NCBI RefSeq assembly: GCF_019890935.1
Contig: NZ_CP082333.1
Span: 832,001 to 896,000, forward strand
Source: Exiguobacterium acetylicum
GTDB taxonomy: Bacteria > Bacillota > Bacilli > Exiguobacteriales > Exiguobacteriaceae
DNA: 64,000 nucleotides
Direction of reading: 5' to 3'
The stretch's first letter is position 1. Each line of letters begins with the position of its first letter. Below are positions 44,469 to 56,129 of this stretch, piece after piece. Under the pieces are notes generated by a model, which was not told where the DNA came from, did not search any database, and saw nothing but the letters and a program-made list of their open reading frames with translations. The translations under genes were made by a program, and so were the position numbers.

Positions 44469-46526
44469 ATGCGCAAGGTTGGGGTCTGGGTCGGTCTTTT
44501 GACAGTAGTATTCTATCTCATCGTATCGACGATGATGTATGTCAGCGTTCGACCAGAAGCCTTGTCCGCAGAACCATTCTCAATTGCAGAAGAAGATATC
44601 CGGTCACCCTTGACGATGGAGGACCGGGTCGCAACAAATCAAATCAAGGAAAATTCGGTTGCTGCAATCGAGAGTCAGTATACGATCAAACAAGAGTATG
44701 CAGCACAGCAAATTGATAAAGTAGAACAACTTTTTGCTAGTTTGTCCGGTATTAAAAAAGCAAATGAGATTGGTAAAATCAAGCAGCGTCTGCGTGGAAC
44801 AGAGGCGGCGACACTGTTGAAGGATGATGAGTTACGCTTGCTTGTGACTTCGACGACAGCACTGCGGAATACGACACGTGACGTCGTCATTACAGCGATT
44901 GAAGAAGCGATGCGTCAACGCATCTCGTCCGATGGTGGTGAAGTAGCGGAAGCACGTGAGAATGCGCGGACGGACATCGACCGTTCGCCGCTCTCCTTCT
45001 CATTAAAAGCAGTCGCTAAAGCGTTGACCGATCAAATGATCGTGACGAATTACGTCTATGATCCGGAAAAGACGGAACAGCTCCGTAAGCAGACGAGTGA
45101 TAAAGTCGAACCGGTTATCATTTCAGAAGGTGAAGTGATCGTCAAACGAGGCGAAGTGATTTCACAAGATGCCTATCGTCAGCTACAACTCGTCGGATTG
45201 ATTTCTGATCGACAGTCGTTGAAACCTTTACTCGGTGCGATGCTTGTCAGTGCGTTGATGACTGCCTTTTTATTTGGCTTCATTCACCGTTCGAAACTGC
45301 GATACGCTCAAATGGGGCGGATTCGTTTATTCGGGCTTGTCTATCTCGTCGTCAGTCTACAATTACTCGTCATGTATGGTATGGCGTTCTTAGCAGACGA
45401 CATCAATCCAGCATTTTACTTACTCACGCCGACCGCTTTTGCTGCGCTCGTCCTGCGCAATTTATTGAACGAACGGATTGCCTTATCGAGCTCTCTGTTC
45501 ACGGCGCTTGCCGGAACGTTCTTCTATAGTGTCAATCAAAACTTCAGCTTCAATATTGCGATCTATTTGTTGGTTGGTGGGTTAGTCGCAACATTTTTCC
45601 TACAATCTAGTTTGTCGCGTCGTCGTATTTTCATGAGCAGTATTTCGATTGCCGGAGCAAACATCGCGATTTTCTTAGCATTCGTCCTGTTACGAAGTGG
45701 TACGTTCGAACTGCGCGAAACGCTGATTTTAATCGGTTTTGCGATTGCGAGTGGTATCTTGAGTGCCGTCCTAGCAATTGGACTATTGCCGTTTCTTGAA
45801 ATGACGTTCGGTATTTTAGCACCGACCCGCCTACTCGAACTGTTGAACCCAACACATCCGTTACTCAAAAAACTATTAGTTGAAGCACCGGGAACGTACC
45901 ATCATAGTATGATGGTCGCGAACCTAGCAGAAACAGCCTGTGAAGCAATCGGAGCAGATGGGTTGCTTGCACGAGTCGGAGCCTACTATCATGATTTAGG
46001 GAAAACACGACGGCCACTTTATTTCATTGAAAACCAGCATGGACGTAATCCCCATGATCGATTGACACCGGAAGAGTCGGCACGTGTCATCTTGGCACAT
46101 ACCGAGGATGGCGTTGAATTACTCGAAGACGCAAAACTTCCTGCAGCGATCATCGATATTTGCCGTCAGCATCATGGAACCTCTCTGCTTCGATATTTTT
46201 ATGTCAAGGCAGCAGAACAAGGTGAGGTCGACGAAAAGACGTTCCGTTACACGGGTCCGAAACCACAAACTCGTGAAGCGGCGGTCATCATGATCGTTGA
46301 CTCGATTGAAGCGGCCGTTCGTTCGATGAAAGCTCCTTCAGAAGAAGGAATTCGGGACTTAGTCGCGAAAATCATTCGTGAAAAGATGATGGATGATCAA
46401 TTTGCGGAATGTGACATTACGACACGCGAGATTTATCGCGTCGGTGAAAGTGCGTGTCATACCTTATCCGGTTTGTTCCATGAACGAATCGAGTATCCAG
46501 AATTAAAGAAAGAGGCAACGACATGA
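44469..46526 (+). CDS. pgpH: Cyclic-di-AMP phosphodiesterase, 7TM-HD family (PgpH/YqfF)
   Basis: A 685-residue membrane protein. The order is TM1 (about 8-28), a 7TMR-HDED extracellular domain (about 40-255), seven TM segments (about 260-470) and a C-terminal HD phosphohydrolase domain with HHSMMVANLAE and YYHDLGK supplying metal ligands. In Listeria and Bacillus this protein degrades c-di-AMP, so it should adjust osmolyte and potassium balance. The HD residues are intact. The stop overlaps the ybeY start (ATGA). Confidence 0.92.
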   Translation: MRKVGVWVGLLTVVFYLIVSTMMYVSVRPEALSAEPFSIAEEDIRSPLTMEDRVATNQIKENSVAAIESQYTIKQEYAAQQIDKVEQLFASLSGIKKANEIGKIKQRLRGTEAATLLKDDELRLLVTSTTALRNTTRDVVITAIEEAMRQRISSDGGEVAEARENARTDIDRSPLSFSLKAVAKALTDQMIVTNYVYDPEKTEQLRKQTSDKVEPVIISEGEVIVKRGEVISQDAYRQLQLVGLISDRQSLKPLLGAMLVSALMTAFLFGFIHRSKLRYAQMGRIRLFGLVYLVVSLQLLVMYGMAFLADDINPAFYLLTPTAFAALVLRNLLNERIALSSSLFTALAGTFFYSVNQNFSFNIAIYLLVGGLVATFFLQSSLSRRRIFMSSISIAGANIAIFLAFVLLRSGTFELRETLILIGFAIASGILSAVLAIGLLPFLEMTFGILAPTRLLELLNPTHPLLKKLLVEAPGTYHHSMMVANLAETACEAIGADGLLARVGAYYHDLGKTRRPLYFIENQHGRNPHDRLTPEESARVILAHTEDGVELLEDAKLPAAIIDICRQHHGTSLLRYFYVKAAEQGEVDEKTFRYTGPKPQTREAAVIMIVDSIEAAVRSMKAPSEEGIRDLVAKIIREKMMDDQFAECDITTREIYRVGESACHTLSGLFHERIEYPELKKEATT

Positions 46527-46999
46527 ATATTTATATGACAGACGAAAATAATCGTCTAACGGAAGAACAACGACAGCTTGTCGAATCGATTTTGATTTAC
46601 ACGGCGGAACAAGAAGAAGTCGATTCAAATAGTGAGTTGTCCGTGACTTTCGTCTCAAACGATGAGATTCAAGAGATTAATCGTGAATGGCGTGGAAAGG
46701 ATCAGGCGACAGACGTCATTTCCTTTGCGATGGAAGAACTCGGAGAAGATGAAATCGATTTTGGATTGCTCGAAGATGAACCAATCGTCCTTGGCGATTT
46801 GATCATTTCCGTTGAACGATGCCGTGAACAAGCGGCAGAGTATGGCAATCATTTTGAGCGAGAGCTCGGTTTCCTCGCTGTCCATGGTTTTCTCCATTTA
46901 CTCGGATACGATCACATTGAAAAAGCAGATGAGGAAGTCATGACGAAGCGACAGGAGGAAATCCTGCATCACTTCGAGTTATATCGGGGCACATTGTGA
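46523..46999 (+). CDS. ybeY: Endoribonuclease YbeY
   Basis: A 158-residue zinc-dependent RNase for 16S rRNA 3'-end maturation and ribosome quality control. The metal motif HGFLHLLGYDH is near 113-123, with LGDLIISVERC upstream. The N-terminus begins MNIYMTDENNRLTEEQ. It overlaps pgpH at its start and dgkA at its end (GTGA), so translation of the three is coupled. Confidence 0.95.
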   Translation: MNIYMTDENNRLTEEQRQLVESILIYTAEQEEVDSNSELSVTFVSNDEIQEINREWRGKDQATDVISFAMEELGEDEIDFGLLEDEPIVLGDLIISVERCREQAAEYGNHFERELGFLAVHGFLHLLGYDHIEKADEEVMTKRQEEILHHFELYRGTL

Positions 47000-47346
47000 A
47001 AAGCTGGTGGCAACCCTTTCGGCATGCCATGAACGGATTGCGCCAATCGATTCGAGAGGAACGGCACATGAAAGTTCACGTTACAGTTGGTGCCATCGTG
47101 TTACTTGTCGCCTTTCTATTACCATTGACATCTGTCGAGCGAGCGATCCTCTTCTTGACGGTCGGGATCGTCATCAGTGCCGAGATGTTCAATACAGCGT
47201 TTGAGCGCGTCGTTGATCTCGTGACACAGGAATGGCATCCGCTGGCAAAAGCAGTCAAGGATATTGCAAGTGGAGCTGTTCTTGTGTTGGCGCTTACATC
47301 TATTGCAATTGCACTATGCATCTTCATCCCATATTTGGTACAATAA
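46996..47346 (+). CDS. dgkA: Undecaprenol/diacylglycerol kinase DgkA
   Basis: A 116-residue integral membrane kinase with three TM helices. The conserved blocks are RHAMNGLRQSIREERHMKVH near 9-28 and ISAEMFNTAFERVVDLV near 55-72, where Glu residues bind metal and substrate. Gram-positive enzymes of this size phosphorylate undecaprenol and so feed the cell-wall lipid carrier pool. It starts with GTG overlapping the ybeY stop. Confidence 0.93.
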   Translation: MKSWWQPFRHAMNGLRQSIREERHMKVHVTVGAIVLLVAFLLPLTSVERAILFLTVGIVISAEMFNTAFERVVDLVTQEWHPLAKAVKDIASGAVLVLALTSIAIALCIFIPYLVQ

Positions 47347-47379
47347 GAATCCGGCCTTTTTGGCCAATACCGTTCCTAA

Positions 47380-48694
<1,315 letters not shown>

Positions 48695-48697
48695 GCG

Positions 48698-49447
48698 ATG
48701 ATCGATAAGGCGGAAGGGCTTGTACTACGAACGGTCGTATACGGTGAATCGAATAAGATCGTCACGCTACTGACACGTGAATACGGCAAGCTCGCCGTCA
48801 TGGCGCGAGGAGCGAAGAAGCCGGGTAGTCGTTTCAATGCGGCAAGCCAGCCTTTCGTTCGAGCCGTCTATATCTATCCACGGTCACGTGGTCTCGGTCA
48901 GTTGAAATCGGCAGACGTCATCACGAGTCATGCGCATATCCGGCAAGATGTCGTCTTGATGGCGTATGCGATGTATCTACTGGAGCTTGCAGATAAAGCG
49001 CTTGATGAACGTGTGCCGCAACCGGCGCTGTACGATTTATTCGTCGAAGGACTGGAGGCGATGGATGAAGGACTAGATCCCGACGTCGTCTCTTTCATCA
49101 TCGAGTTGCGCCTGTTGCGTCATCTAGGGATTGCGCCACACTTGAACGGCTGTACGATTTGTGGGAGTGCTGAAGCACCGTTTGCTTTTTCGTTACACCA
49201 CGGCGGTCTACTCTGTCGCCGGCACCGTCATGAGGATGAACATGCCGTCTTCATGTCAGAAGCAGTCGCGAAGATGCTCTACGTGTTTTCTGTCTACGAT
49301 TTTTCGCGGATCGGTACCGTGACGGTGAAGCCGGAAACGAAGCGTCTACTACGTCAAATCATGGATGCTTATATGGAACGCTACAGCGGGTTACGTCTGC
49401 GTTCAAAACGTGTTCTCGACCAGTTGATTGATTTCGGCAACGATTGA
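48698..49447 (+). CDS. recO: DNA repair protein RecO
   Basis: A 249-residue protein of the RecFOR pathway that loads RecA onto gapped DNA. It has an N-terminal OB-fold (KAEGLVLRTVVYGESNKIVTLLT), a helical middle and a C-terminal zinc-binding region with CTICGS and the CRRH element. It is 3 bases after era with no strong RBS, so coupling to era is likely. The glyQS promoter begins across its stop codon. Confidence 0.94.
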   Translation: MIDKAEGLVLRTVVYGESNKIVTLLTREYGKLAVMARGAKKPGSRFNAASQPFVRAVYIYPRSRGLGQLKSADVITSHAHIRQDVVLMAYAMYLLELADKALDERVPQPALYDLFVEGLEAMDEGLDPDVVSFIIELRLLRHLGIAPHLNGCTICGSAEAPFAFSLHHGGLLCRRHRHEDEHAVFMSEAVAKMLYVFSVYDFSRIGTVTVKPETKRLLRQIMDAYMERYSGLRLRSKRVLDQLIDFGND

Positions 49448-49472
49448 CAGCAACAAGCGGGTTCGGTAGAAT
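49444..49472 (+). promoter_or_regulatory. SigA promoter of the glyQS operon
   Basis: A perfect TTGACA (49444-49449) and TAGAAT (49467-49472) are separated by 17 bases. The -35 overlaps the stop codon of recO. The start should be near 49479, immediately before the T-box. Confidence 0.88.
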
Positions 49473-49489
49473 AAATGCGGTAGAAGTAA

Positions 49490-49698
49490 CTAAATGAACA
49501 CGATGACGAAAAGGAGTACCGTCTTTTTCTCAATCAAGCGATTCCAGGGTGGTGTGAGCTGGGAATGAGAGGGGCGCGAATGGCGTTTCGGAGTGTTCTT
49601 TGTCAAAAAGAGTGGCATGCGATGCATGCAAGTAGGGTGGAACCGCGGGCTCGTCTCGTCCCTATGTGCAACGATTGTTGTACATAGGGGCGTTTTTT
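49490..49698 (+). promoter_or_regulatory. T-box riboswitch for glycine upstream of glyQS
   Basis: The diagnostic AGGGTGGAACCGCG (49634-49647) is followed by the terminator helix CCCTATGTGCAAC/GTTGTACATAGGG (49660-49672 with 49677-49689) and TTTTTT. Stem I carries GGAGTACC on its 5' side and a GGC at 49582-49584 that fits as the glycine specifier. Uncharged glycyl-tRNA would favour the antiterminator and increase glyQS. Confidence 0.93.
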
Positions 49699-49729
49699 GC
49701 GTTCCTTAATCATTTCGGAGGTGAAAGTC

Positions 49730-50626
49730 GTGAAGATGACAGTACAAGACATGATCTTGACATTACAAAAATTTTGGGCAGAACAAGGCTGCTTGACGAT
49801 GCAAGCATACGACGTAGAAAAAGGAGCCGGTACGATGAATCCGATGACATTCTTACGGAGTCTCGGACCAGAACCATGGAACGTTTGTTATACAGAACCA
49901 TCACGCCGTCCAGCTGACGGTCGTTACGGGGAAAACCCGAACCGTCTGTATCAACACCATCAATTCCAAGTCATCATGAAACCATCACCTGACAACATTC
50001 AGGAATTGTACTTACAAAGTCTCGAGTTGCTCGGTATCAACCCACTCGAACATGATATCCGTTTCGTAGAGGATAACTGGGAAAACCCGACATTCGGTGC
50101 TGCAGGTCTCGGCTGGGAAGTATGGCTGAACGGAATGGAAATCACACAATTCACGTATTTCCAACAAGTCGGTGGAATCGAGTGTAATCCAATCGCAGTA
50201 GAGATCACTTATGGAATCGAGCGTCTTGCGTCGTACATTCAAGACGTTGAGAGTGTCTTTGATCTCGTTTGGACGGATGGCTTCAAATACGGTGATATCT
50301 TCTATCAACCGGAGTTCGAACATTCGAAGTATACGTTTGAAACATCAGATGTCGCCTTACTCTTCACGTTGTTCGATCAATATGAAAAAGAAGCGAATCG
50401 TGCCTTGGACGAGAACCTCGTCTTCCCAGCGTATGATTACATCTTGAAATGTTCACATACCTTTAACCTTCTCGACGCGAAGGGTGCGATTTCCGTCACG
50501 GAACGTACAGGATTCATCCATCGTGTTCGGAACATGTCGCGCCGTTGTGCGCAAAGTTTCATCGAAGAACGGGAACGTCTTGGCTTCCCATTGATCAAGT
50601 CGAAAGCAGGTGAGTCACATGCATGA
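49730..50626 (+). CDS. glyQ: Glycyl-tRNA synthetase alpha subunit
   Basis: A 298-residue class II catalytic subunit. It begins [20 protein letters not shown] and contains [38 protein letters not shown] and EITYGIERL, diagnostic of GlyQ. GGAGG at 49717-49721 lies 8 bases before GTG 49730, preferred to ATG 49736. It lies after the glycine T-box; the glyS start overlaps its stop. Confidence 0.97.
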   Translation: MKMTVQDMILTLQKFWAEQGCLTMQAYDVEKGAGTMNPMTFLRSLGPEPWNVCYTEPSRRPADGRYGENPNRLYQHHQFQVIMKPSPDNIQELYLQSLELLGINPLEHDIRFVEDNWENPTFGAAGLGWEVWLNGMEITQFTYFQQVGGIECNPIAVEITYGIERLASYIQDVESVFDLVWTDGFKYGDIFYQPEFEHSKYTFETSDVALLFTLFDQYEKEANRALDENLVFPAYDYILKCSHTFNLLDAKGAISVTERTGFIHRVRNMSRRCAQSFIEERERLGFPLIKSKAGESHA

Positions 50627-52679
50627 ATTATTACTTGAAATCGGTTTAGAAGAGATGCCGGCTCGATTCGTCCTTCAATCCGAAACACAACTCAAGGAAC
50701 GCGTGACGCGTTTCCTTGAAGAAGCTCGGATTGAGTTCACAAGTGTCGAATCCTTCTCGACACCACGCCGTCTTGCAGTGTATGTCAAAGGTCTCGCAGC
50801 ACGTCAAAGTGACCTCGAAGAGACGCTAAAAGGACCAGCAAAACGCATCGCGATGGACGAGGCAGGGAACTGGACGAAAGCAGCCGAAGGATTCGCGCGT
50901 GGTAAAGGGTTAACGACGGACGATCTCTTCCTTGGAGAAGAAAAAGGAGTCGAATATCTCTATGCGACACGTAAGGAAGTCGGACAAGCGACAGCCGATC
51001 TACTTCCTGGACTAAAACAAGTCGTCGAAGCGATGACATTCCCGAAAAACATGCGTTGGAGCACACAATCATTGCGTTACATGCGCCCGATTCGCTGGTT
51101 GATTGCGCTTCTTGACGATCAAGTCATCCCGTTTGAAGTCGCATCCGTCGAAACAGGTCGGACATCACGTGGACATCGTTTCCTCGGACAGGACATCACG
51201 ATCCTGCGTCCGAACGCTTATGTCGAAGCGCTCGCAGGAGAAAACGTCATCGTCAGTTATGAAGCACGTCGTCAATTGATCGAAGAACAAATCGCAGCGC
51301 TTGCGGCACGCGAACAATTCGAAGTGCCGATCGATGCGTCTTTACTTGAAGAAGTCACGAACCTCGTCGAGTATCCGACAGCCTTGTTCGGTGCATTCGA
51401 TGAAGCGTATCTTGAGTTACCAGAAGAAGTCTTGATTACGACGATGAAAGAACACCAACGTTACTTCCCGGTCAAACGTGACGGGGCATTGCTCCACTAT
51501 TTCGTCACGGTACGAAACGGAAACGCAACACATCTTGAAAACGTCGCACGCGGAAACGAAAAAGTCATCCGTGCCCGTTTAGCCGATGCGCAGTTCTTCT
51601 ATGAAGAAGATAAAAAAGCAGATATCGATGAACAGGCGAAGCGTCTTGATAAAATCGTCTTCCATGAAAAATTAGGAACGACAGGCGAAAAAGTCCGTCG
51701 CGTCCGTCAGATGGCACTCGCACTTGCAGATCGTGTCGGTGCGGACAAAACACGTGTTGAACGTGCAGGACAAATCTATAAATTCGATCTCGTCAGTCAA
51801 ATGGTCTATGAGTTCACAGAATTACAAGGTCTGATGGGTGAGCGGTATGCAAACATGAAGAATGAGGATCCGGAAGTCGCGGCTGCGATTCGTGAACATT
51901 ACATGCCACGCTTCGCGGGGGATGCAAGTCCGGAGACACCGACAGGAACACTCTATGCGATTCTTGATAAGATGGACAGCGTCGCTGGATTCTTTGGTGT
52001 CGGTATGATTCCGAGTGGATCAGCAGATCCGTATGCATTGCGTCGTCAAGCACAAGGGATTGTTCAGATTTTATCCGATCGTAAGTTGAATCTGACATTG
52101 ACTGAATTGATTGCTTTCGTCGTTTCAGAACAGGTGGCAGCAGGTCTTTATGCGAAGGATGCCGAAGAAGTTCAAGCTGCATTACAAGACTTCTTTGCAC
52201 AACGCTTGAAATACCGTCTATCGGAAATGAACTTCCGCCATGATGTCGTCGAAGCCGCTCTGGATCATACGTTGACAGTCGAAGCGAATGAGCAACGTGC
52301 TGCAATGCTAGAAAGTGCGACGAAAAAAGAATCGTTCAAGAAAACGGTCGAACAACTCAGCCGTGTCTTAAATATCTCGAAAAAAGCAGAAGACGTCACA
52401 ACTGTTAATCCAGCGCTCTTTGAAAATGATGCAGAACGCGCGTTGCATGAGGCGATTGAGAAGACCTTGCCAGAGGTTGATCAAGCCATCGCGTCACTTG
52501 ATTATGAACGAGCGCTTGAGGCACTTGAGGCAACCGTTCCGTCGATCACAGCCTACTTTGACGGTACGATGATCATGACGGACGACGAAACAGTCCGTAC
52601 GAACCGCCTTAGCGAAATGAAACGATTTGCGCAAGCCATCGAACCAGTCGCCCGGTTCAATGCACTTACTTTAGCGTAA
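50619..52679 (+). CDS. glyS: Glycyl-tRNA synthetase beta subunit
   Basis: A 686-residue subunit needed with GlyQ for tRNA binding. It begins [19 protein letters not shown], with FPKNMRW and [15 protein letters not shown] near 130-165, [15 protein letters not shown], and the [13 protein letters not shown]-terminal region. The ATG at 50619 has AGGTGA nearby; a GTG at 50610 is less likely. It overlaps glyQ by 8 bases. ccpN starts 21 bases downstream with no terminator between. Confidence 0.97.
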   Translation: MHELLLEIGLEEMPARFVLQSETQLKERVTRFLEEARIEFTSVESFSTPRRLAVYVKGLAARQSDLEETLKGPAKRIAMDEAGNWTKAAEGFARGKGLTTDDLFLGEEKGVEYLYATRKEVGQATADLLPGLKQVVEAMTFPKNMRWSTQSLRYMRPIRWLIALLDDQVIPFEVASVETGRTSRGHRFLGQDITILRPNAYVEALAGENVIVSYEARRQLIEEQIAALAAREQFEVPIDASLLEEVTNLVEYPTALFGAFDEAYLELPEEVLITTMKEHQRYFPVKRDGALLHYFVTVRNGNATHLENVARGNEKVIRARLADAQFFYEEDKKADIDEQAKRLDKIVFHEKLGTTGEKVRRVRQMALALADRVGADKTRVERAGQIYKFDLVSQMVYEFTELQGLMGERYANMKNEDPEVAAAIREHYMPRFAGDASPETPTGTLYAILDKMDSVAGFFGVGMIPSGSADPYALRRQAQGIVQILSDRKLNLTLTELIAFVVSEQVAAGLYAKDAEEVQAALQDFFAQRLKYRLSEMNFRHDVVEAALDHTLTVEANEQRAAMLESATKKESFKKTVEQLSRVLNISKKAEDVTTVNPALFENDAERALHEAIEKTLPEVDQAIASLDYERALEALEATVPSITAYFDGTMIMTDDETVRTNRLSEMKRFAQAIEPVARFNALTLA

Positions 52680-52700
52680 AGAAAAAGGACGGATGAGCCG

Positions 52701-53330
52701 ATGAAGTTAAATGAACGGCAAAAAAAGATACTCCAAATCGTCAAAGAGAACGGTCCGATCACGGGAGAGCAGATTGCTTCTGCACTCTCCCTGACACGGG
52801 CGACGTTACGACCCGATTTGTCGATTTTAACGATGACCGGCATGCTAGAAGCGCGTCCACGTGTCGGCTATATGTACGTTGGAAAGAAAAATGCGTCCAT
52901 GCTTCATGAGAAACTCGACACCTTGACCGTCGGTGAATTCATGTCGTCGGCAAAGGTCATTCATGAAGGGATGACCGTATACGATGCGATCGTTCACTTA
53001 TTCCTGGAAGATGTCGGTTCGCTGTTCGTCGTCAGTAAGGACCATGCGTTAGTCGGTGTGTTGTCACGTAAGGATTTTCTACGTGCGGCAATCGGTAATC
53101 AAGAATTAGACTCGTTACCGGTCAACATCATCATGACACGGATGCCGAATTTGACGGTCTGTGAAAAATCGGAGACGTTGATTGGTGCCGGCATGAAACT
53201 GATCGAAAAGCAGATTGATTCAATGCCAGTCGTCGAAGAAGAGAACGGCGTCTTGAAAGTCGTCGGTCGAATGACGAAGACGAACATGACGAAAGTGTTG
53301 GTCGCTTTAGCACGTGATGAAGAAATTTAA
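52701..53330 (+). CDS. ccpN: Transcription repressor CcpN (HTH plus CBS domains)
   Basis: A 209-residue DNA-binding repressor. The N-terminal helix-turn-helix (about 1-60, MKLNERQKKILQIVKENGPI and LTRATLRPDLSIL) is followed by two CBS domains (about 75-200). In B. subtilis CcpN represses gluconeogenic genes (gapB, pckA) when glycolytic substrates are present and sits beside yqfL, as here. It is 21 bases after glyS and 12 before the next gene. Confidence 0.9.
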   Translation: MKLNERQKKILQIVKENGPITGEQIASALSLTRATLRPDLSILTMTGMLEARPRVGYMYVGKKNASMLHEKLDTLTVGEFMSSAKVIHEGMTVYDAIVHLFLEDVGSLFVVSKDHALVGVLSRKDFLRAAIGNQELDSLPVNIIMTRMPNLTVCEKSETLIGAGMKLIEKQIDSMPVVEEENGVLKVVGRMTKTNMTKVLVALARDEEI

Positions 53331-53342
53331 GGAGGGTTCCTG

Positions 53343-54152
53343 ATGCGTCAACGGATTTATGTCGTGAGTGACTCTGTCGGAGAGACGTGTGAACTCGTCG
53401 TCCGCGCAGCTGCAATCCAATTCCCGGAACAAGCCATCGAAACGGTCCGCATTCCGTTCGTCGATGATGATCAAGTCATTTATGACTTGGTTCTTCATGC
53501 GAAAGAAGAACAAGCGACGATTGCTTTTACGATCGTTCATGCGACCCATCGTCGTTTGCTTGCAGACACAGCTCGCGCCCACGGTGTAAAAGCGATTGAT
53601 CTACTTGGTCCATTGCTTGACACGATGGAAGATCGCTTGCAGATGCAACCAAAGGAAGAGCCAGGATTAATCTATCGCTTAGATGAGGAGTATTTCCGAA
53701 AAATCGAAGCGGTTGAATTTGCTGTCAAGTATGACGATGGACGTGATCCAAAAGGTATCAAACGTGCGGATATCGTCTTGATCGGGGTGTCGCGTACATC
53801 AAAGACACCACTTTCGCAGTATCTAGCCTTGAAGCGATATAAAGTAGCGAACGTACCACTCGTACCTGAATCGATCCCGCCAGCGGAGCTATTCGATATT
53901 CCAAAAGAAAAATGTTTTGGACTACTCATCTCACCGGAAAAGTTGATCGACATCCGAATGGAACGCCTGCGTTCATTAGGACTCAAGCCAGAAGCAGCAT
54001 ACGCGCAGATGGACCGAATCAACCGGGAACTCGAATACGCACGGAATTTATACGAACGAATCGGTTGCCAAGTCATCGACGTGACGAATAAAGCAGTCGA
54101 GGAAACGGCGAACCTGATTTTGACCGGAATTTCTGGGAAAGCGCATGACTAG
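53343..54152 (+). CDS. ppsR: Putative PPDK regulatory protein (bifunctional kinase/pyrophosphorylase, DUF299)
   Basis: A 269-residue DUF299 protein, YqfL of B. subtilis. It begins MRQRIYVVSDSVGETCELVV and has the P-loop-like segment IGVSRTSKTPLSQYLA near 145-160. Family members phosphorylate and dephosphorylate pyruvate phosphate dikinase or PEP synthase and so control the pyruvate/PEP step. No PPDK gene is in the window. GGAGGG before the ATG. With ccpN it forms a small gluconeogenesis-control pair. Confidence 0.92.
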   Translation: MRQRIYVVSDSVGETCELVVRAAAIQFPEQAIETVRIPFVDDDQVIYDLVLHAKEEQATIAFTIVHATHRRLLADTARAHGVKAIDLLGPLLDTMEDRLQMQPKEEPGLIYRLDEEYFRKIEAVEFAVKYDDGRDPKGIKRADIVLIGVSRTSKTPLSQYLALKRYKVANVPLVPESIPPAELFDIPKEKCFGLLISPEKLIDIRMERLRSLGLKPEAAYAQMDRINRELEYARNLYERIGCQVIDVTNKAVEETANLILTGISGKAHD

Positions 54153-54178
54153 TCAAGCAGTCAGGAACATAGTATACT
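54150..54178 (+). promoter_or_regulatory. Candidate promoter of the dnaG-sigA operon
   Basis: TAGTCA (54150-54155) and TATACT (54173-54178) are 17 bases apart. The -35 overlaps the stop codon of ppsR. The predicted leader of about 115 bases carries a long hairpin at 54214-54247. Confidence 0.6.
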
Positions 54179-54213
54179 TGTTTAGCTGATAAATGAGATA
54201 ATGCCCTTTTTCT

Positions 54214-54247
54214 AATGAAACGGAACGAGTCATCGTTCCGTTTCATT
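54214..54247 (+). other. Perfect 15-bp hairpin in the dnaG leader, no T run
   Basis: AATGAAACGGAACGA and TCGTTCCGTTTCATT are fully complementary with a GTCA loop. No U tract follows (GCGGGTATGG), so it is not a standard terminator. It may stabilise the leader, act as an RNase III-type site, or stop incoming transcription from ppsR by another route. Confidence 0.6.
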
Positions 54248-54298
54248 GCGGGTATGGTCATGTAAGGATAAGTTCTCAAGGAAAGGGGAGAGGACGGA

Positions 54299-56095
54299 AT
54301 GAAGCGAATTCCTGATGAAATCGTCGATCAGGTCCGCCAAGCAACGGACATCGTCGAATTGATTTCAGAACGTGTAGAATTAAAAAAACAAGGGAATCGA
54401 TATTCAGGGCTTTGCCCGTTTCATTCTGAGAAATCACCTTCCTTTTCTGTTTCTCCTGATAAAGGGATGTACTACTGTTTTGGATGTGGTGCAGGTGGAA
54501 ACGCGATCACTTTCGTCATGGAAACAGAAGGAATGAGTTTCAAGGAAGCCGTCTCTAAATTAGCGGATCGCAGTGATGTCACACTTCCGGAACTGGAGCC
54601 GGACCGATTCGAACAATCGGAATCGACACCTGAACAGGAAAAGAAGTTCCGGATGCGCGAAGCACATCGAATCGTCACCGAGTTGTATCATGAGGTGTTG
54701 ATTCAAACGGAAGCAGGCGACGCGGGGCGGATCTATTTAGAGAATCGCGGTATCCGTGAAGGTGCAATGCGTGAGTTCCGACTCGGGTATGCACCGGATC
54801 AAGATCGTTTTACAGTGGATTCCTTGGCACGACGTGGGTTTGATTTAGATGAGATGGTCGAAGCGGGATTGATTTCAATCGGACGCGATGGCGATTATCG
54901 AGATCGATTCAACGGTCGAGTCGTATTCCCTATCTCCGATCGTGATGGCACGATCGTCGGATTTAGTGGACGTTCGATTGATGGTCGTGATCCGAAGTAT
55001 GTCAATACAGCGGAAACACCTTTGTTCAATAAAAGTGAACTGTTATTCGGATTTGCTCAAGCACGAGGAGCGATGCGCAAAATTAAACAAGTCGTTCTCG
55101 TTGAGGGGAATCTTGATGTTGTGCGTGTCGCTCAAGCGGGTATACCTTATACGGTAGCCTCTTTAGGAACAGCCTTAACACCGGTTCATGCCCAAAACCT
55201 AGCACGTATCGTCGATGAAGTCATTATTTGTTATGACGGAGACAAGGCAGGACGCGCTGCGACGTTAAAAGCCCTACAGTTGCTTGAAGCCGTTGCCGTC
55301 GACTGTTCCGTCATCCGTTTACCGGATGGCGAAGACCCGGATTCCTTCATTGGGAATCAGGGCGAAGAGACCTTTTTACACTGGATCGAACAAGAACGGG
55401 TTTCAAGTCTTGAATTCAAATCTTTTTATTTTCGACAAGGAAAAAACTTGCGATTAGAAGGAGAACGCGTTCGATATATTGAAACTATGCTTGAAGAGAT
55501 TGGTCGAACATCCAATCCGTTGTTACGGGACATTTATTTAGGAAAACTTTCTGAGGAGTTCAAACTCTCGAAAGACTCCTTGATCGCACAAGTGCGTCCA
55601 ACCGTCCAACAACCGAAGAGAGAACAAATCGTTTCCGATCGCCCAGCTGCTCTACCGACAGCACCTCCTGACCGAACGTTCGCGAACTGGAAGAAGGCAG
55701 AACGCTTCTTACTTGCCTACATGATCCGTTCAGAAGAAGTATGTCTTGAAGTGCGAGAGCAACTAGGTGTCCAATTCAATGATCCGGCACACCAATTGAT
55801 TGCCGGCAAGCTATATGAATTTTACGGAGCAGGTACGCAAGGAAGTCCTGATCGTTTTTTGACGATGTTGCACGACGCCTCTTTGCAACGAATCGTAGCG
55901 GATTTAGAGTTCATGCTGATGCCTGAATATGATCCTGATTTGCTCAGTCACTACATTCGTGCCGTCCAAAATGAACAGCAACGTCGGTTGTTAGAAGAAG
56001 AAAAGTCACGATTGAATCAACAAACAGATATCCGTGCTCAAGCGGAGCTGATGCAGGCGATCATAGAACGGAAGCGTCGTTTAAAAGATCGATGA
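54299..56095 (+). CDS. dnaG: DNA primase DnaG
   Basis: A 598-residue primase that makes RNA primers for replication. Residues about 37-65 form the CHC2 zinc finger ([11 protein letters not shown] and [10 protein letters not shown]). The TOPRIM core has [13 protein letters not shown] near 263-275 and [13 protein letters not shown] near 305-317 with metal-binding acids. The C-terminal part (from about 440) is the helicase-interaction region. The length matches the Bacillus protein. It starts with ATG 54299, with AAAGGGGAGAGG upstream, and precedes sigA in the classic macromolecular-synthesis order. Confidence 0.97.
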   Translation: MKRIPDEIVDQVRQATDIVELISERVELKKQGNRYSGLCPFHSEKSPSFSVSPDKGMYYCFGCGAGGNAITFVMETEGMSFKEAVSKLADRSDVTLPELEPDRFEQSESTPEQEKKFRMREAHRIVTELYHEVLIQTEAGDAGRIYLENRGIREGAMREFRLGYAPDQDRFTVDSLARRGFDLDEMVEAGLISIGRDGDYRDRFNGRVVFPISDRDGTIVGFSGRSIDGRDPKYVNTAETPLFNKSELLFGFAQARGAMRKIKQVVLVEGNLDVVRVAQAGIPYTVASLGTALTPVHAQNLARIVDEVIICYDGDKAGRAATLKALQLLEAVAVDCSVIRLPDGEDPDSFIGNQGEETFLHWIEQERVSSLEFKSFYFRQGKNLRLEGERVRYIETMLEEIGRTSNPLLRDIYLGKLSEEFKLSKDSLIAQVRPTVQQPKREQIVSDRPAALPTAPPDRTFANWKKAERFLLAYMIRSEEVCLEVREQLGVQFNDPAHQLIAGKLYEFYGAGTQGSPDRFLTMLHDASLQRIVADLEFMLMPEYDPDLLSHYIRAVQNEQQRRLLEEEKSRLNQQTDIRAQAELMQAIIERKRRLKDR

Positions 56096-56129
56096 CCTGC
56101 TGCATGATGTGGAAGGAGTGTATGGTTCG

